Shown here piece after piece: positions 12,368 through 40,214 of a stretch of DNA of 64,000 nucleotides. How positions within the stretch are numbered: position 1 is the first letter of the stretch; every line of letters starts with the position of its first letter. Made by a program: the position numbers and the translations under genes. The DNA is from Callipepla californica brunnescens (Eukaryota; Chordata; Aves; Galliformes; Odontophoridae): assembly GCA_023055505.1 (NCBI GenBank), contig JALIRH010000004.1, positions 20,517,368-20,581,367 on the forward strand, in the 5' to 3' direction. Under the pieces are notes generated by a model. That model ran no database searches, was not told where the DNA came from, and saw nothing but the letters and a program-made list of their open reading frames with translations.

Positions 12368-13660
12368 TCATCCCCTGGCAGCCACTGGTACCTGGTGTTA
12401 CTCCTTCTCAGGTGCAGGTGCATCCAATTCCCTTTGCTGAACTCTGTGACATTCCTTTCTGTTCTTCTCTTCAGGCTGTTGAGGGCTCCCTGAATGTCTC
12501 TTCTACAGCCACTCCTTCCAGTTTTGTATCATCTGCAAACTTGCTGAGGGTACACTCCATGCCAGTGTCCAGACCAATAAAAGAGGTATTCATCAGTACT
12601 GATCCTAATATTGAGCCCTGAGATACACAGCTACTGACCTGTCTCCAACTGGACTTTGTGCTGCTCATCACAACCCTGTGGACCTGGATTTTCTGCCAAT
12701 TTTCAGTCCATCTCACCATCCACTTTTCTAAACCATACTTTGTCTGTTTGCCTGATGATGATGCTATGGGAAACAGCAACAAAAGCTTTACTGAAGTCAA
12801 AGTTAACAACACGAACCACTCCATGATCATCCAGCAAGCTTGTCACCTCATTGTAGAAGGCAACAAAATTGCTCAAGCATTATTTGTCCTTTGAAGTCCA
12901 AGCTAACTACTCCCAGTCTATTTCTTGCCCTTCATGTGTTTGGAAATGCTTTCCAGAATTTCTCCATCACCTTTCCAGGGACTGAGGGGAGGCTGACTGG
13001 TCTGTAGTTCCCTAAGTATTTCTTCTTACTCTTGTTGAAGATACGAGTGAGATTTGCTGTCTTCCAGTCTTCAGAAACTGCCTCCAGCAGTCAAGACAAT
13101 TCAAAGACAATTGAGAATGAACTTGCAGTGATGACAGTCAGCTCCCTCAGCATTCATGTGTGCAACCTGTCTGGTTTTCAGTAACTCGGTCCTCCACCAC
13201 CTTGCTCCAGATAACCTCTCTGGTCTCTGTGGTATGGGATTCTTTAAGGCCAGTCTTAACAGTAAAAAACTGAGGCAAATAAGGCACCAACGTAGCTATC
13301 TCCACATCATTTGCCACAAATTCCCCAGCCCCATTCATCCTGGTGTGCATCTCTTTTTCAATTCTTCCTTTTGATGTTAAATAGTTGGAGAATCCTGTTT
13401 TGTTGCCTTTCTTCTTCCCATATTCAGCTCAATTTGCCTTGGTTTTCTTAATCCTATTCCTGCAAGATCAGACAGCAATTGTGTTCTCCTCCTGGGTCAT
13501 CTGCCTCTGCTTTCACCTCCTATACATATCCTTTTTATGTCTGAGTTCAGTTATGAGTTGCTCTTCCATGCAGACTCCCTACTGCCTTGGCTTGATTTGC
13601 TGTATGTCAGAATGGATCTGTCTTATGGTATTCCATACCAATCTTCCATGCAGATACAAG
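12368..13660 (-). mobile_element. Old CR1 LINE, reverse-transcriptase part (right of the LTR insertion)
   Basis: This continues the CR1 from 11290-11833. On the minus strand, frames at about 12471-12830 decode CR1 ORF2 reverse transcriptase: SKFADDTKL contains the catalytic ADD-type box, preceded by a SQGSILG-like block and a KWMVRWTENW block. Plus-strand landmarks such as 'tctgcaaacttgctgagggt' and 'ggctgactggtctgtagttcc' are standard CR1 reverse-complement sequence. The element ends about 13.66 kb. Frames are disrupted, so it cannot encode an active enzyme. Confidence 0.88.
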
Positions 13661-14129
13661 GTAATCCCCTACAGAAACATCTTCAACAGCAGTCAGTCCA
13701 CTAGGACAAATATAAACTTTGCAGTGACTATTTTTACAAAAAAACACAACTAATGTAAGGGACTTATTCCTATCACATTACATGATGTCAGCACCAAAAT
13801 AACAACATAGTTCATGAAGCTTTTTATCTGAGCAACCCACATATCTTTTCCTAGGTAACACTAAACCTCTCTGTGAAAGGTAGTGTTTGGATATAACCTC
13901 AAGACATAATTGTCAAAACCTGTTGCAAAAGCAACCGCAAAACTGTTTAACTTGAAAGATAGCATTTAGAACTAAGTATTTTTACAAAAATCAGTTTTAA
14001 GAAGCTATTCCACTGAGAAGTAAATAAGCTACTTAAGTTTACTAAAACAAGAATCTTACCCATTAAATAGCTATCATGTTTAGGCCTCTAACAGCATTAA
14101 ATGATGGCTTTAAAATACAAGTCAGGATC

Positions 14130-17100
14130 CATGCAATTTTTATTTTAATAATTAAACAAATACAGGAAATTTTGCAGTAATCTATCAAAAATGTATCTTA
14201 TTAAGAACCAGAAAGGTGTTTAAAAAACATTCACATTCAATTCAGATTATGTAAAACCAGTGTTTGTAAAAATGAAAACAGCAAATGCTTTGAGTGTAAA
14301 ATAACTTCATTCTAGTTCACGTTTCAGCGTTTCCAATGACCAAGTTACCACTGAGATGTAATCACAGTGAAGACATGTCCCAGTCCATTACAACCATTTT
14401 AATAGCATAACTGTTAAAACACTTTTTTAAATAAAGAATTTTGAGAATCTTCTTCATACAGTACCATCCACCTAAAGTTTACTGCCCAGCATATTTAACT
14501 CTTCACTGCAGTAACGGCAGAACAGTTGTTATCTATAGGTCCAGAGTGCATACAATATTTGTAAGTACAGATACAGATCTACATACCCAAGAAGCACCAG
14601 TCTCCCATGCCTGAAAAAGCCAGAATTTACTCTGCACATTCAGGAGATGTGTCATTTTCAGTAGAGCACAGCCCTTGAATATTTGGCTTGAAGTCCTTAT
14701 CATTATCTGCTCAATCAAGAACTGTTGTGAATGTGTTGCAATATACAAGTGTCTACTTTCCAGACTCACCTCATATACGTCATACGAATTCGAGTGTCAT
14801 ATGAATAGCCTCCCATAGATATGCCAGCATCATAAATCTTTGCTATAACAGTTTCTGGGGGTCTCTCATCTTTTTGCACCACATTAAATCCTCATTGTCA
14901 CAAAAGGAGAAATGAAAGTAGCTGTTTTTCAGGCAAATCTGTAATCTGCCAGTGCTACGTTTTTTTCATGTATTTATTTGCAGGAGCTTTGCTGAAGGAG
15001 ACTAATGATTGATCTAAGCTGAAAGGGGAGAGAAAACTATCAAGATACTCAGTTTCAAAGTACAGCTTTGAAGTCACAGCAGTTGCTGGTTAGTCTGCTT
15101 TCAGCACAAAATAGATGAATCTAGCTACTGGGGCTAAACAATAGTTCTTTCAGAGCTACAGCCTAATGTGCTGTAATTACCCTACTAATTTAATAATAGC
15201 AAACAACTCTTTCAAAAATGCAGACTAAATGTCAGAACTCTTTCAGTTAAACCAAGCTAACCAAGTTGAAACAGTTCACAAATTCAAATTAGATAGCTGT
15301 GTTAAGACAAAAGAGAGAAAAGTGATACAACTTTCACACTAACACAGAAAAAACTCAAATGCTAACACTTTTCTTAACTGCACCTTACGGACTCAAGTAC
15401 TGAGATGATCTTTAGATGCAAAATATTTGGAACACCATGTCTCAGCATAAGGGGACAAATCTATAAAATTTCAAATGGTTTTTGACATTTCCTTTCCGAA
15501 AATCTATGTAAGGCTTGGTAATAAGCAGCATACTGTAACATAAATATTTGTCTAGGTTTGAAAAATCAGATTTCCCTTCTGAATTTGAGATTCAAAAACA
15601 AACCTGAACAAAAGTCCGTTACTACATATTTTATAGTCTTCACCACAGAAACATCAGACTAGCTCTCAAATAAAGAATTCAGAAGAGAAGAAACAGCTCT
15701 GAGAAGACTGGAATTTAGTGTTTGAAGATTCCTTGCATTGTACATCTGCCACTTTTCCTCAGGTTGTATATCTAAAATCCACTCAAGTATGTGGGAAGGC
15801 TTCTGCGTATTTCTATGGATTCTAAAGCATCTCTTAATGGAGTCAGTACTCCAATGGTATATATTTAAACAGTAAAAACAAATAATAAGGGTGACTGCTG
15901 ATTTTCAGTAACAACTCTTAACTGAGACTTGGCTCCGATATGCAAACAGATGCTAATGGTGTCAACTCTTAGCAAACCTGTTCTGTACAATAAAGCAACA
16001 GTTAGGATCCCCAGTAAAACACACGAGGGAAATTTTCCTAGATATAATGCTCAGGAAAGAACAAGTTACAATTGTATAAAAACCCCCTTTGAGTCATGTA
16101 AGTGAAGAAAGTCTATTTTAAGACAGGCTTCATTTCAGCAAAATACGGAACAGTGATTTAAACTAGAAAACACAAGCAAATTTGCCTGGAAAAGTCAATG
16201 TAAGGAATTTTCATGTGGTTACTTTATTAACACTATCCAAGATGAATCCACACACAAATGAGATGAATAGAAGTACTTTAGACAGGACAGAATATTTTAT
16301 GCTAACACTGCTGTTAGCAACTCATACTGGAAAAAGCAGATGTTTCCAAAGAAGATGAAAGAAAGTAAATCTTTCTTGGTTTTAAAGTAGATTTATACAT
16401 CACAGTCCTTCTTCCCTTACTTGGGCAATGGTTGGTGAGCATCTGTGATGTTTCAGTCCTTTGAATCTATAGGCACTGACACAAAGCCCCAGAAAAAGGG
16501 GCAAAAAGAGTTTGTGTCGGGATTTCAACAGTTGTCCTACCTGGTAAGGACTCCAGTATCAAGATGCAAGTAAAACAGAATGACCATCAAGAGTACCCAA
16601 CTCCCTGTGCTTCCCTCAGGAAAGTTTAAATAAAAAAAATAAAATACTTTCAGAGAGTTAGAGCCTACAGAGGAAAAAAAAAAAGAAATCTCATACAGAT
16701 CTCATTTCCAAGCAATTATGCATAAATGAGTTCTTTCAAACGAAGAACAAAACAGTTTAGCAGTTTGAAGGCTAGAATCAGTTCTTTTTCTTGTAAGCTG
16801 TTCAAAATCTTCTATCTTCTTTCCAGTGATTTTGAGTCATCTTTCATTTGTCCAGTCTTCTTTTTCACACAGGAGTGGAATTAAATTGAAGAGGGCCACA
16901 GATTTTGCTCCTTTGTAACATTAAATAATGTCTCAAGTAACTTAAGTATCCTCAGAAAAAAAATAATAATTCCCTGCTCAACCTCGGTCTTAGATGGCTG
17001 AATGATCAACATTCGGGTCAGCAGAACCGTAAATCACATTTTAAGATAGAAATTTCAGTGAAATATTACAAGCGCTGCTGATAGCACTTTGGCCTCTAGA

Positions 17101-18076
17101 TCTGGTAAGCTCAATTCCATCTAGAACTGTTGTGAATTTCTACTTATTTCATGAAAATCTCATTAGAATGAACATGTAACAGCAACGCAGTCTATGCTGT
17201 TAGTGGCTATTCTCAACAACAGAGTTTGAAGTGGTGATCTAGCAAAATGATTTGCAAGTGCACAAACTGTAAGTCCCAAAATTGCCTTTCAGTGTAGTTT
17301 AGCCACCTTTTAGAATCTTAGATCCAAATTAAGACTTTGTGATCCCTTCTGCCATATAATTCAGTCCAAGTCCAAATAGCTACATAAACTGAAGCAGGTG
17401 TACAGAAGGTGCACTCCATGCTTGGGAATATAGAGAAAAATCAGAATAGGCTCTAGTTCCAGTGTGAGGGGAAAAAAAAGTTTAAATGTACTAAACCAAG
17501 TACACTTGGGCACAGAGGCTATGAAGTGGTGGAGCACTCTTAGAGAGTGACAGTATTTTCTCTTGTTGTTGAATTGCTACTAAGTTCTCCTCCTTACAGG
17601 AAGCAGTCAGAATCAGCTGTCAAAGCAACCACTGCTGAAGAAGTTTGAGCTGGCTAAAAGGGACAAGTTCCGTGTGATTTGTCAGCTTCCTCTGTCAACA
17701 GGAAGGAAGTCCTGAGCACCCTTAATGCTTTGAAAATAATCAACCTGTGGTAGAGATCACATTGCTGGTGGAAGCATTAGCCATTTACGCACAGGTGGTC
17801 CTTGCCAGAGATATGTATATCAGATTACCTCTGATATAATAGCACCCGGTTTAGACCAGCCATCAGGAAGAAACCACTTTTGCACAGGAGAATTCATATG
17901 GTGCCCAGTGCAGCACTTGTCTCAGAAAAAAAACCAAAAAACTGGAGGAAGTTGTAATGATTCAGGCTTGGAATCTCGAGTGTTAAACTTCAGTTTCACT
18001 TGAGAACTGAGGGAAAGATGTTTTTCCTCCTCCCAGATTTGCTACAAATATACATAAAATATCAGTAACAAGCGTG
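14130..18076 (-). other. PSEN1: PSEN1 3' untranslated region (far end uncertain)
   Basis: Sequence after the PSEN1 stop codon at 18077 shows no further exon. Minus-strand AATAAA hexamers occur at 16223-16228 and 14139-14144, either of which could end the transcript; another lies near 14972. Mammalian PSEN1 mRNAs are known to have short and long 3' UTRs, and these positions would give roughly 1.9 and 3.9 kb. The limits are inference from the hexamers only. Confidence 0.4.
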
Positions 18077-34294
<16,218 letters not shown>

Positions 34295-34345
34295 TGAGGC
34301 AGTCCTCTGGGAACCACTTCTTTGTACACAAAACAGATCTTGATG

Positions 34346-36350
34346 CTGAAAGGAAAAAGAAGTGTGAGAAGCCTTCTTTCTTTTACCACCCAATTCCCCA
34401 TCCCCTCCCTAGCCCAATTCTTAGAGCTCACACACACCAAAGAAAACCGTTTTCTCTCTTCGCAGTGACTATAGCACATCCTTTCAGACAGGTCTTAACA
34501 GGGATTTTCCAGAACAAAAATAAGAGTATCTGGGTGCTATCAAATTAGTTCATCAACCACGGAAGTAAGTCAGCCACAAACTAAATATTCAAACAGTTCT
34601 CCATCCCATCTTGTGCAATAAATGAGAAGTACTGTACGCAGTGTTATCTGCATGTTTTCGTCTCAGAGTACAATTGATCCAAGTTCTTCATTTCTAGATT
34701 ACTACTATGCTCAATCATCAGTGAACTTCGAGCAAGGATGATTCAATTTAACTCGACCATTTAAAATCTCGATGTAACGTTTACTACTGTAATACTCAAA
34801 CAGCATCCAAAGAACAGTATTTCAGCTGAGCCTCAGGAACTCACGTGCATCCCCCTAGCGGTAGGTTTGAAGTACGAGCTAAATGTACCCTAAAGATCCC
34901 TACGCTTAAACATCTTAATGTATCGTTACTCAAAACAAATTTCAAGTCAATATTTTCCTAAGAAAACGTGAATAATGCAGAACTAGACAGCAACTCTGTG
35001 ACAAAAGAAAATGTAAAAACAGTAGAAAATGACTGAATAATGACGTAAATACATTTCAGAGAAAACAATTTTAAGAAACAATGGGTAGGTCCGGATAAGT
35101 CACCGTTTTGGCTGCACAAAATACAGAGAACGGAATTAACAGCCACTGCTGCTAACAGGAAAGTGCCAGTTCCCACTTCCACCACAAGCAGATCTTGCTT
35201 TCCAGTCTTTTTTTAGTACGTTTAACGGACTGCAATGGAAGAAAACAAACCCAAGGAAAGAAAACTACCGTATTTTTGTGCTGTTACAGGATATTCCCAG
35301 CCAGTGTTTGGAGGGATCTAGATAAATTTAAAAAAAGAGGACATCTGGATGCTGTGCAAAGCAAGGCCTCTCACTTTTAGCAGCAGCAAGCCACAACATA
35401 GCACCTAACTTAAATGGACGTTCAGTTTAGCTTAGCATATATGAATCTGCCAAGATGCAGAAGGTGTTTCTCCACATTCAAAACAAATCAGCGTCTCACA
35501 AGACCAGTCCACAATGGATACCCACTTCTGCCAGGATGCACGTTACATGGAAGGGCCAGTAGGACGCAACATCAATTTAACAGGTCTAGTGGGAGCACCA
35601 AACCATTCAGAAAGTCAGTACAACATTCACCAGGAGAATAATTCCTGTAACTGTAATCAGAAGTAAAGCGTGTCTGGTTTAAAATACAATGAAACATAAG
35701 ACTAGATGAAAATAAATTGGCATTGCATCACTTTTACTTTCAGTGCTCATTCTAATTCTTCGGTAAGACTACAGAATATAAACAATACTGCTGCAAAGTT
35801 AACAGCAGTGAAAGTTCTCAGTGCCGCTACAAACGCTTGTGTTTTTATCCAAGTGTGGATTATCGGAATGAGACTTTTACACAGCATCCTAACTCAGGTA
35901 AAATAACGATTAAACAAAATCAACGCCAAAAAGCACCCAAATGGAGGCCAGTTCTGTCTAAACCACCCCAAGTCCACCAAACATGGATCCAGCTACTGAG
36001 GACCAGAGAAAAAGCAGTGGCAGGAGGGAGTGGTGTCAGAAGTGATAGCAGTGGGTGCATGGCACAAAGAGGCCCCAGAAGCCATGCTCTGCTAGAGAAA
36101 TTCCTTTTTAAAGCTCAGCAACTGTGAAAACACATTCACGGCATCTTCAAAGCTAGCTTTATTTTTCTAAATGAACGTTCCCAAGTTTGAAACTTAACTG
36201 TGAATGAATGAAAACCAGAAAGAAATTGGGTGCAAGTAGGAGCAAATTTTGTTTTCACCTGTTTAACCCGAAAGGGACTTATTGAAACTCTTTTATAAAC
36301 AATCCGTTAACAAACACCTAACTAAAACATTGCTCCTTTTGCTTTCCCTA
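34346..36350. other. Intron between PSEN1 5' UTR exons and the first coding exon
   Basis: No coding exon was recognised. Mammalian PSEN1 has a second non-coding exon, and a counterpart could lie here, but I cannot place it. The several short plus-strand frames in this stretch have no domain content. Confidence 0.4.
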
Positions 36351-36419
36351 CGCCATACCTTTCACGTCCTCTATGCAGACACCTATTACTTGGCCACAAC
36401 GCGCAGACAGGCTTTAGAG

Positions 36420-37265
36420 CCGTTTCTCAAGCCAGAAAAGAACGGGCAGCCAGCACCGAGAGGGCGCGGTGCGGCTGTTAACCCGCTCCGCGCCTCACGC
36501 AGCTACAGGTGGCTGCAGCCCGCCCGGGCCAACGCCGCAGCGCTCCGGCCGAGCTGAACCCGGCCCGGCCCGGCCCGGCCGCCCCCACGGCGCAGCCGAG
36601 ACGGGAGAGCGGTTCTCGGAGCCCGGCAGCGCCGCACCGGGCGCAGCCCCCCACGCCCGCCCCTCCCGCGGAATGGCCCGGGACCCCGCCCCGGCCGTGC
36701 GGCGCGGGGTGCTCACAAACGCCGGTCTCGGCTCAGCCGGCTCCCGGCGGCCACACACCGACCACACACCGATCTCCTGGCGGCCCCGAGGGGCGACCCC
36801 GGCCCGGCTCCGCGCGCGCAGCCCGCCCGTCCCGCTCCGCTTCTCGGACAGCGGGCGGAGCGAGTCGCGGGGAGACGGGTCCCGCCCCTCCAGCTCGCCC
36901 TCAGAGCACGGCGCGCCTGGCGCTGCCCCAGCCCGGCCCCCCACGCTCACCTGCACGGCCCCGCTCCGCTCCGCGGGCTCGGCCACCGGCTCCGCAACAC
37001 CCGCAACCCGGCCCCACTCGCTTCCGGCCCAGGCTCCGCCCGGGCCGCGACCTCACTTCCGACGGCGGCGGCGGGGCCGGAGCGCGGCGAGCGGGTCGCG
37101 GAGCGGCCGGACCGGACCGGACCGGGAGCGGCCGCTTCTCCTCAGCGCTGCGCGAGGCGGGAGGAGGCGGGAACGTCCGCGCGCGGGAGCACGAGGCGCA
37201 GGGGTCGAAGCTGCGTTGCTGGGCGGGAGCTCGGGTTCCTTCAGCAGCGCAGAGCGGCGTCCAAC
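36420..37265. promoter_or_regulatory. PSEN1: CpG island and promoter of PSEN1
   Basis: The sequence changes sharply from AT-rich to very GC- and CpG-rich over about 850 bp, with C/G runs such as CCCGGCCCGGCCCGGCC near 36559. Two ETS-family sites face the minus strand: CCGGAAG at about 37019-37026 and CGGAAGTG at 37054-37061, about 35 bp apart. ETS sites are known to drive the human PSEN1 promoter. No TATA box is seen. The long open frames in this island on both strands come from the GC bias and are not genes. Confidence 0.85.
36951..37050 (-). other. PSEN1: Probable non-coding first exon of PSEN1
   Basis: A strong minus-strand donor, GCCGTGCAG|GTGAGCG, ends an exon at 36951 inside the CpG island, just downstream of the ETS sites. 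The 5' end is not visible from sequence; the upper coordinate is a guess set by the ETS sites. Confidence 0.55.
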
Positions 37266-37269
37266 TGCG

Positions 37270-40121
37270 GCCGGCTCTTCGCTATAGCGGTAGACACCGC
37301 GTGCTGTGGACCTGTGCTGAAATCCCCCGTGACAGCACCTTATCCTGGCTGCACAGGGTGCAAGTTGCCATCATCACATCCTGTGCTCCTGCCCAGGAAA
37401 ACGCACAGAACGTTGAAGCGATGCTAGTGGTGCAGCTTCTAGTTTTAAGCGTTACCTGACATACTTACCTAGGAACTCACTTTATAAAAGCATAAAATCT
37501 AATGTTTCTCTAAGAATACTGGCAATAAAAAAATACAAGATAAACATACAGCTGGAGGCCTTCCCCAGGCTACTACATGTGAAGCCACGACACGCCCTGT
37601 TATTTCAGTGCACAGCGATGACAGGAAGCACCAAAGGACTGCGTGAACATGCAAATATTCTAACAGACTCAACAGGAATATGAAAATAGATCATTCTTAG
37701 TGATGAATTTGTTTGTGGTTTCTTCGCTTCTCTCCTGCGCACTGTAATAGAAACAGTTCTTTGATTACACGATGTACTCACACATTCTGAATAGCACTCA
37801 GTGGCAGCTAAAGAGGTTCTGCTCTCATAAAACAGTCAAGGTTAAGGGGAGAAGCCCAGCTCCACAATGAAGCCCAAATCAGTGCCACATACACCCAGCT
37901 GCTGGGGACACACTGATACTCCCCCTCTATGCACCACAACGTGAAGTACTTAATTCATATCACAAAATGTTTTGTGGTATAGGCAGCCATGTGCCCCAAC
38001 CCTGGTGGTACTCAAGGCCACGTTAATTACCTGGGTAGTTAACACTCCAGTTTAAGCTCTAGATCTTCCTCACCCAGGCGCTGCCTTCAGTCTCCATAGG
38101 GAGGGTACAAGCTTACATCCATTTCATAAATAATGTAACAGATTAATATACAACTTTAATGTAGGGCAAAAGAAAATAAGCTAACATTTCACCACTGGAA
38201 ATCTCAACCTCAACAAGGACATGAGGCAACCTGTCTCATGGTGGCACTACGGAGCATTTGTAGTATTTTGCTTGTTTAAATACTGACAGAATGTGGTATC
38301 AGCAGAACAAAAAGCACTCATGAAGTTCACCTATTCTTTACAGAATAGGGCAAGTTCTGAACTTTAGAATTTGGAGAACTATGGGAAGAAAGGGGAAGTC
38401 AGAGCATGTAAGCTTCACACAAATTTAAGCGCAGTGTAACGGTAACGTCTGAGCATTACACTTCAAGTTAAGAAAAACAATGTGTAATATGACAGATGCG
38501 ATCCCCCACATATTCTTTCACATCAGTATTTGCAGGCTTCTAGCGACCTCACAGAAATAAGATGGAAGTGTAAAAAAAACCCAAACAAAACAAAACAATA
38601 AACAAAAAACCCCAAGCCCCAATTTGTGAGCACATGTTGATTCACCAATTCAGAAAGCAGTGTTGAATAAAAAAAATGGCATGCTGCACAAGACTCCAGA
38701 ATGTCAGTCCTCAAATCAAATATATACATTTTTAATATTTGAAATATTTACATCGTGGAACCTTTACACGATCCCATTTGTTAAGAACAGTGTTTTCAAG
38801 TCTCCTCTCCAGATACAAAGAACTAGTAACTCAAGGTCACAGTTATGTTTTCTGAACAGGCCAACCTGTATCCTTCAGTTAAATACAATATAGAGATACT
38901 GGAACACCTTTACTTAATTTGTTTGCGATTAAGAATTTCGTTTAAAAATTAAAAGTGTTTTTGAGATAGTTTGCTCCCTGGAACACAGTCCTCCTGCAAT
39001 CAAAACAGTTCATAGCACATTACTGATTTGTCTTCTTACCTGGGTATGAGATTAAAAAAAAAAATGCAGTTTACAGTACATCTCATCATTTATATCACAT
39101 CAGCCTATTTATAAAAATCCATACAAACAAGGCAGTAAAATACAACCCTCTCTTTGTGGACAACAGACTGCTTACAGTAGAAAACAAAAGTCAGGGCAAG
39201 TTTTAACAGTATGGATAAAAACCAAGACTTCAGCTTTGTCTGAAAACTTATGGTTTCGTTTTTGCCAACTGCTACGCTCAGTTACAACTCTGAAGCTTCC
39301 CAAGCACGTGTGTTTTCTTTACTCCTTACATTCTAAAAAAAGTTAAAAAAAATAAATTCTTAAAAAAAAATAATTACTTTGGAGACAAGGGACTACACAG
39401 AACTGATAAAAATGAAACTGAGCAAAAGCTATGCAAGGGTTCTAAAAAAACACACAAAATTAAATTGCACTTACTGAGGTCCTGTTCCTGTTTTAACTGA
39501 GCAAATAAAACACTTCCTGCAATTTGCACTTTCTAGGAAAGAAGCAGAGCATCTACAGGAAATCAGCATCCAGCTTTGTTGGTAGCTAAATGGGCAATGA
39601 AGTACCAAGACCAGTAATGGTTCACATCCGAATCAGAAGTCTGAGGAAACTCCTTTTCCAGGATTAGGTAAGGAGACCAGAAAACACACACAACTGCTTT
39701 GAGAAAGCAGCTTTAGCCACTTAGTTTAAATTAAATTTAAATCTGTAACTGAGAATACTTCCATATTAAGTGCAAATACTTTTGCAAAAGAGGGGCTTTT
39801 TTTTTTTTTTTTTATATTTACAGGAACCAAAGTAACATAAGATTACCAGAGAGCGTGTACAGTAGCTGCAGCTTATAAAACATACTGGTAATTGTACCTG
39901 GTGAATTATAAAGAGAACCATTGCAGGATTTCAGATAACTAACTGAGAAGGGTAGAAGGGGTCTCGAAGGAGAGGACAAAAAAAAATTCACATTTCTACA
40001 TTAAAAAAAAAAAAATACAGGTCTCAAGTCTCTGAGAACAGAGAAGATTCGAAGTCCTTGGATGATGGGGGTGGGGAAAAAGCAAAAACTGAAATGGAAC
40101 CCTAGAAGCAAGGAGAGTGCT
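37270..40121 (-). other. Gap between genes, including the RBM25 3' UTR
   Basis: The proximal part below 40122 must be the RBM25 3' UTR. It contains T and A runs (for example about 39798-39813) but no strong minus-strand AATAAA away from the stop codon; an ATTAAA variant lies near 38152. The end of the transcript is therefore unresolved. No other gene is seen. The spacing between the RBM25 stop and the PSEN1 promoter is about 3 kb. Confidence 0.5.
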
Positions 40122-40214
40122 TTATTTCACTAGACCAATCTTCTTGGCTTCTGTCTCGTATATCAACAACCTCCACATTTTGACTATGAAAACTTCAGCT
40201 TCTTCATCTAGTAC
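40122..40214 (-). CDS. RBM25: RBM25 last coding exon (end of PWI domain)
   Basis: The exon reads [20 protein letters not shown] and ends KKIGLVK then TAA, matching the human C-terminus. It forms the last helices of the nucleic-acid-binding PWI fold. Confidence 0.96.
   Translation of the reverse strand, partial: VLDEEAEVFIVKMWRLLIYETEAKKIGLVK

Noticed and set aside
12471..12830. 119-codon minus-strand frame as a host gene
   Set aside because: It contains CR1 reverse-transcriptase motifs and is part of the broken CR1.
36469..37459. Long plus-strand frames of 272 and 316 codons and a minus-strand frame of 163 codons
   Set aside because: They lie in the CpG island, where stop codons are rare by composition. 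Pro/Ala/Arg-rich translation with no domain, overlapping on both strands.
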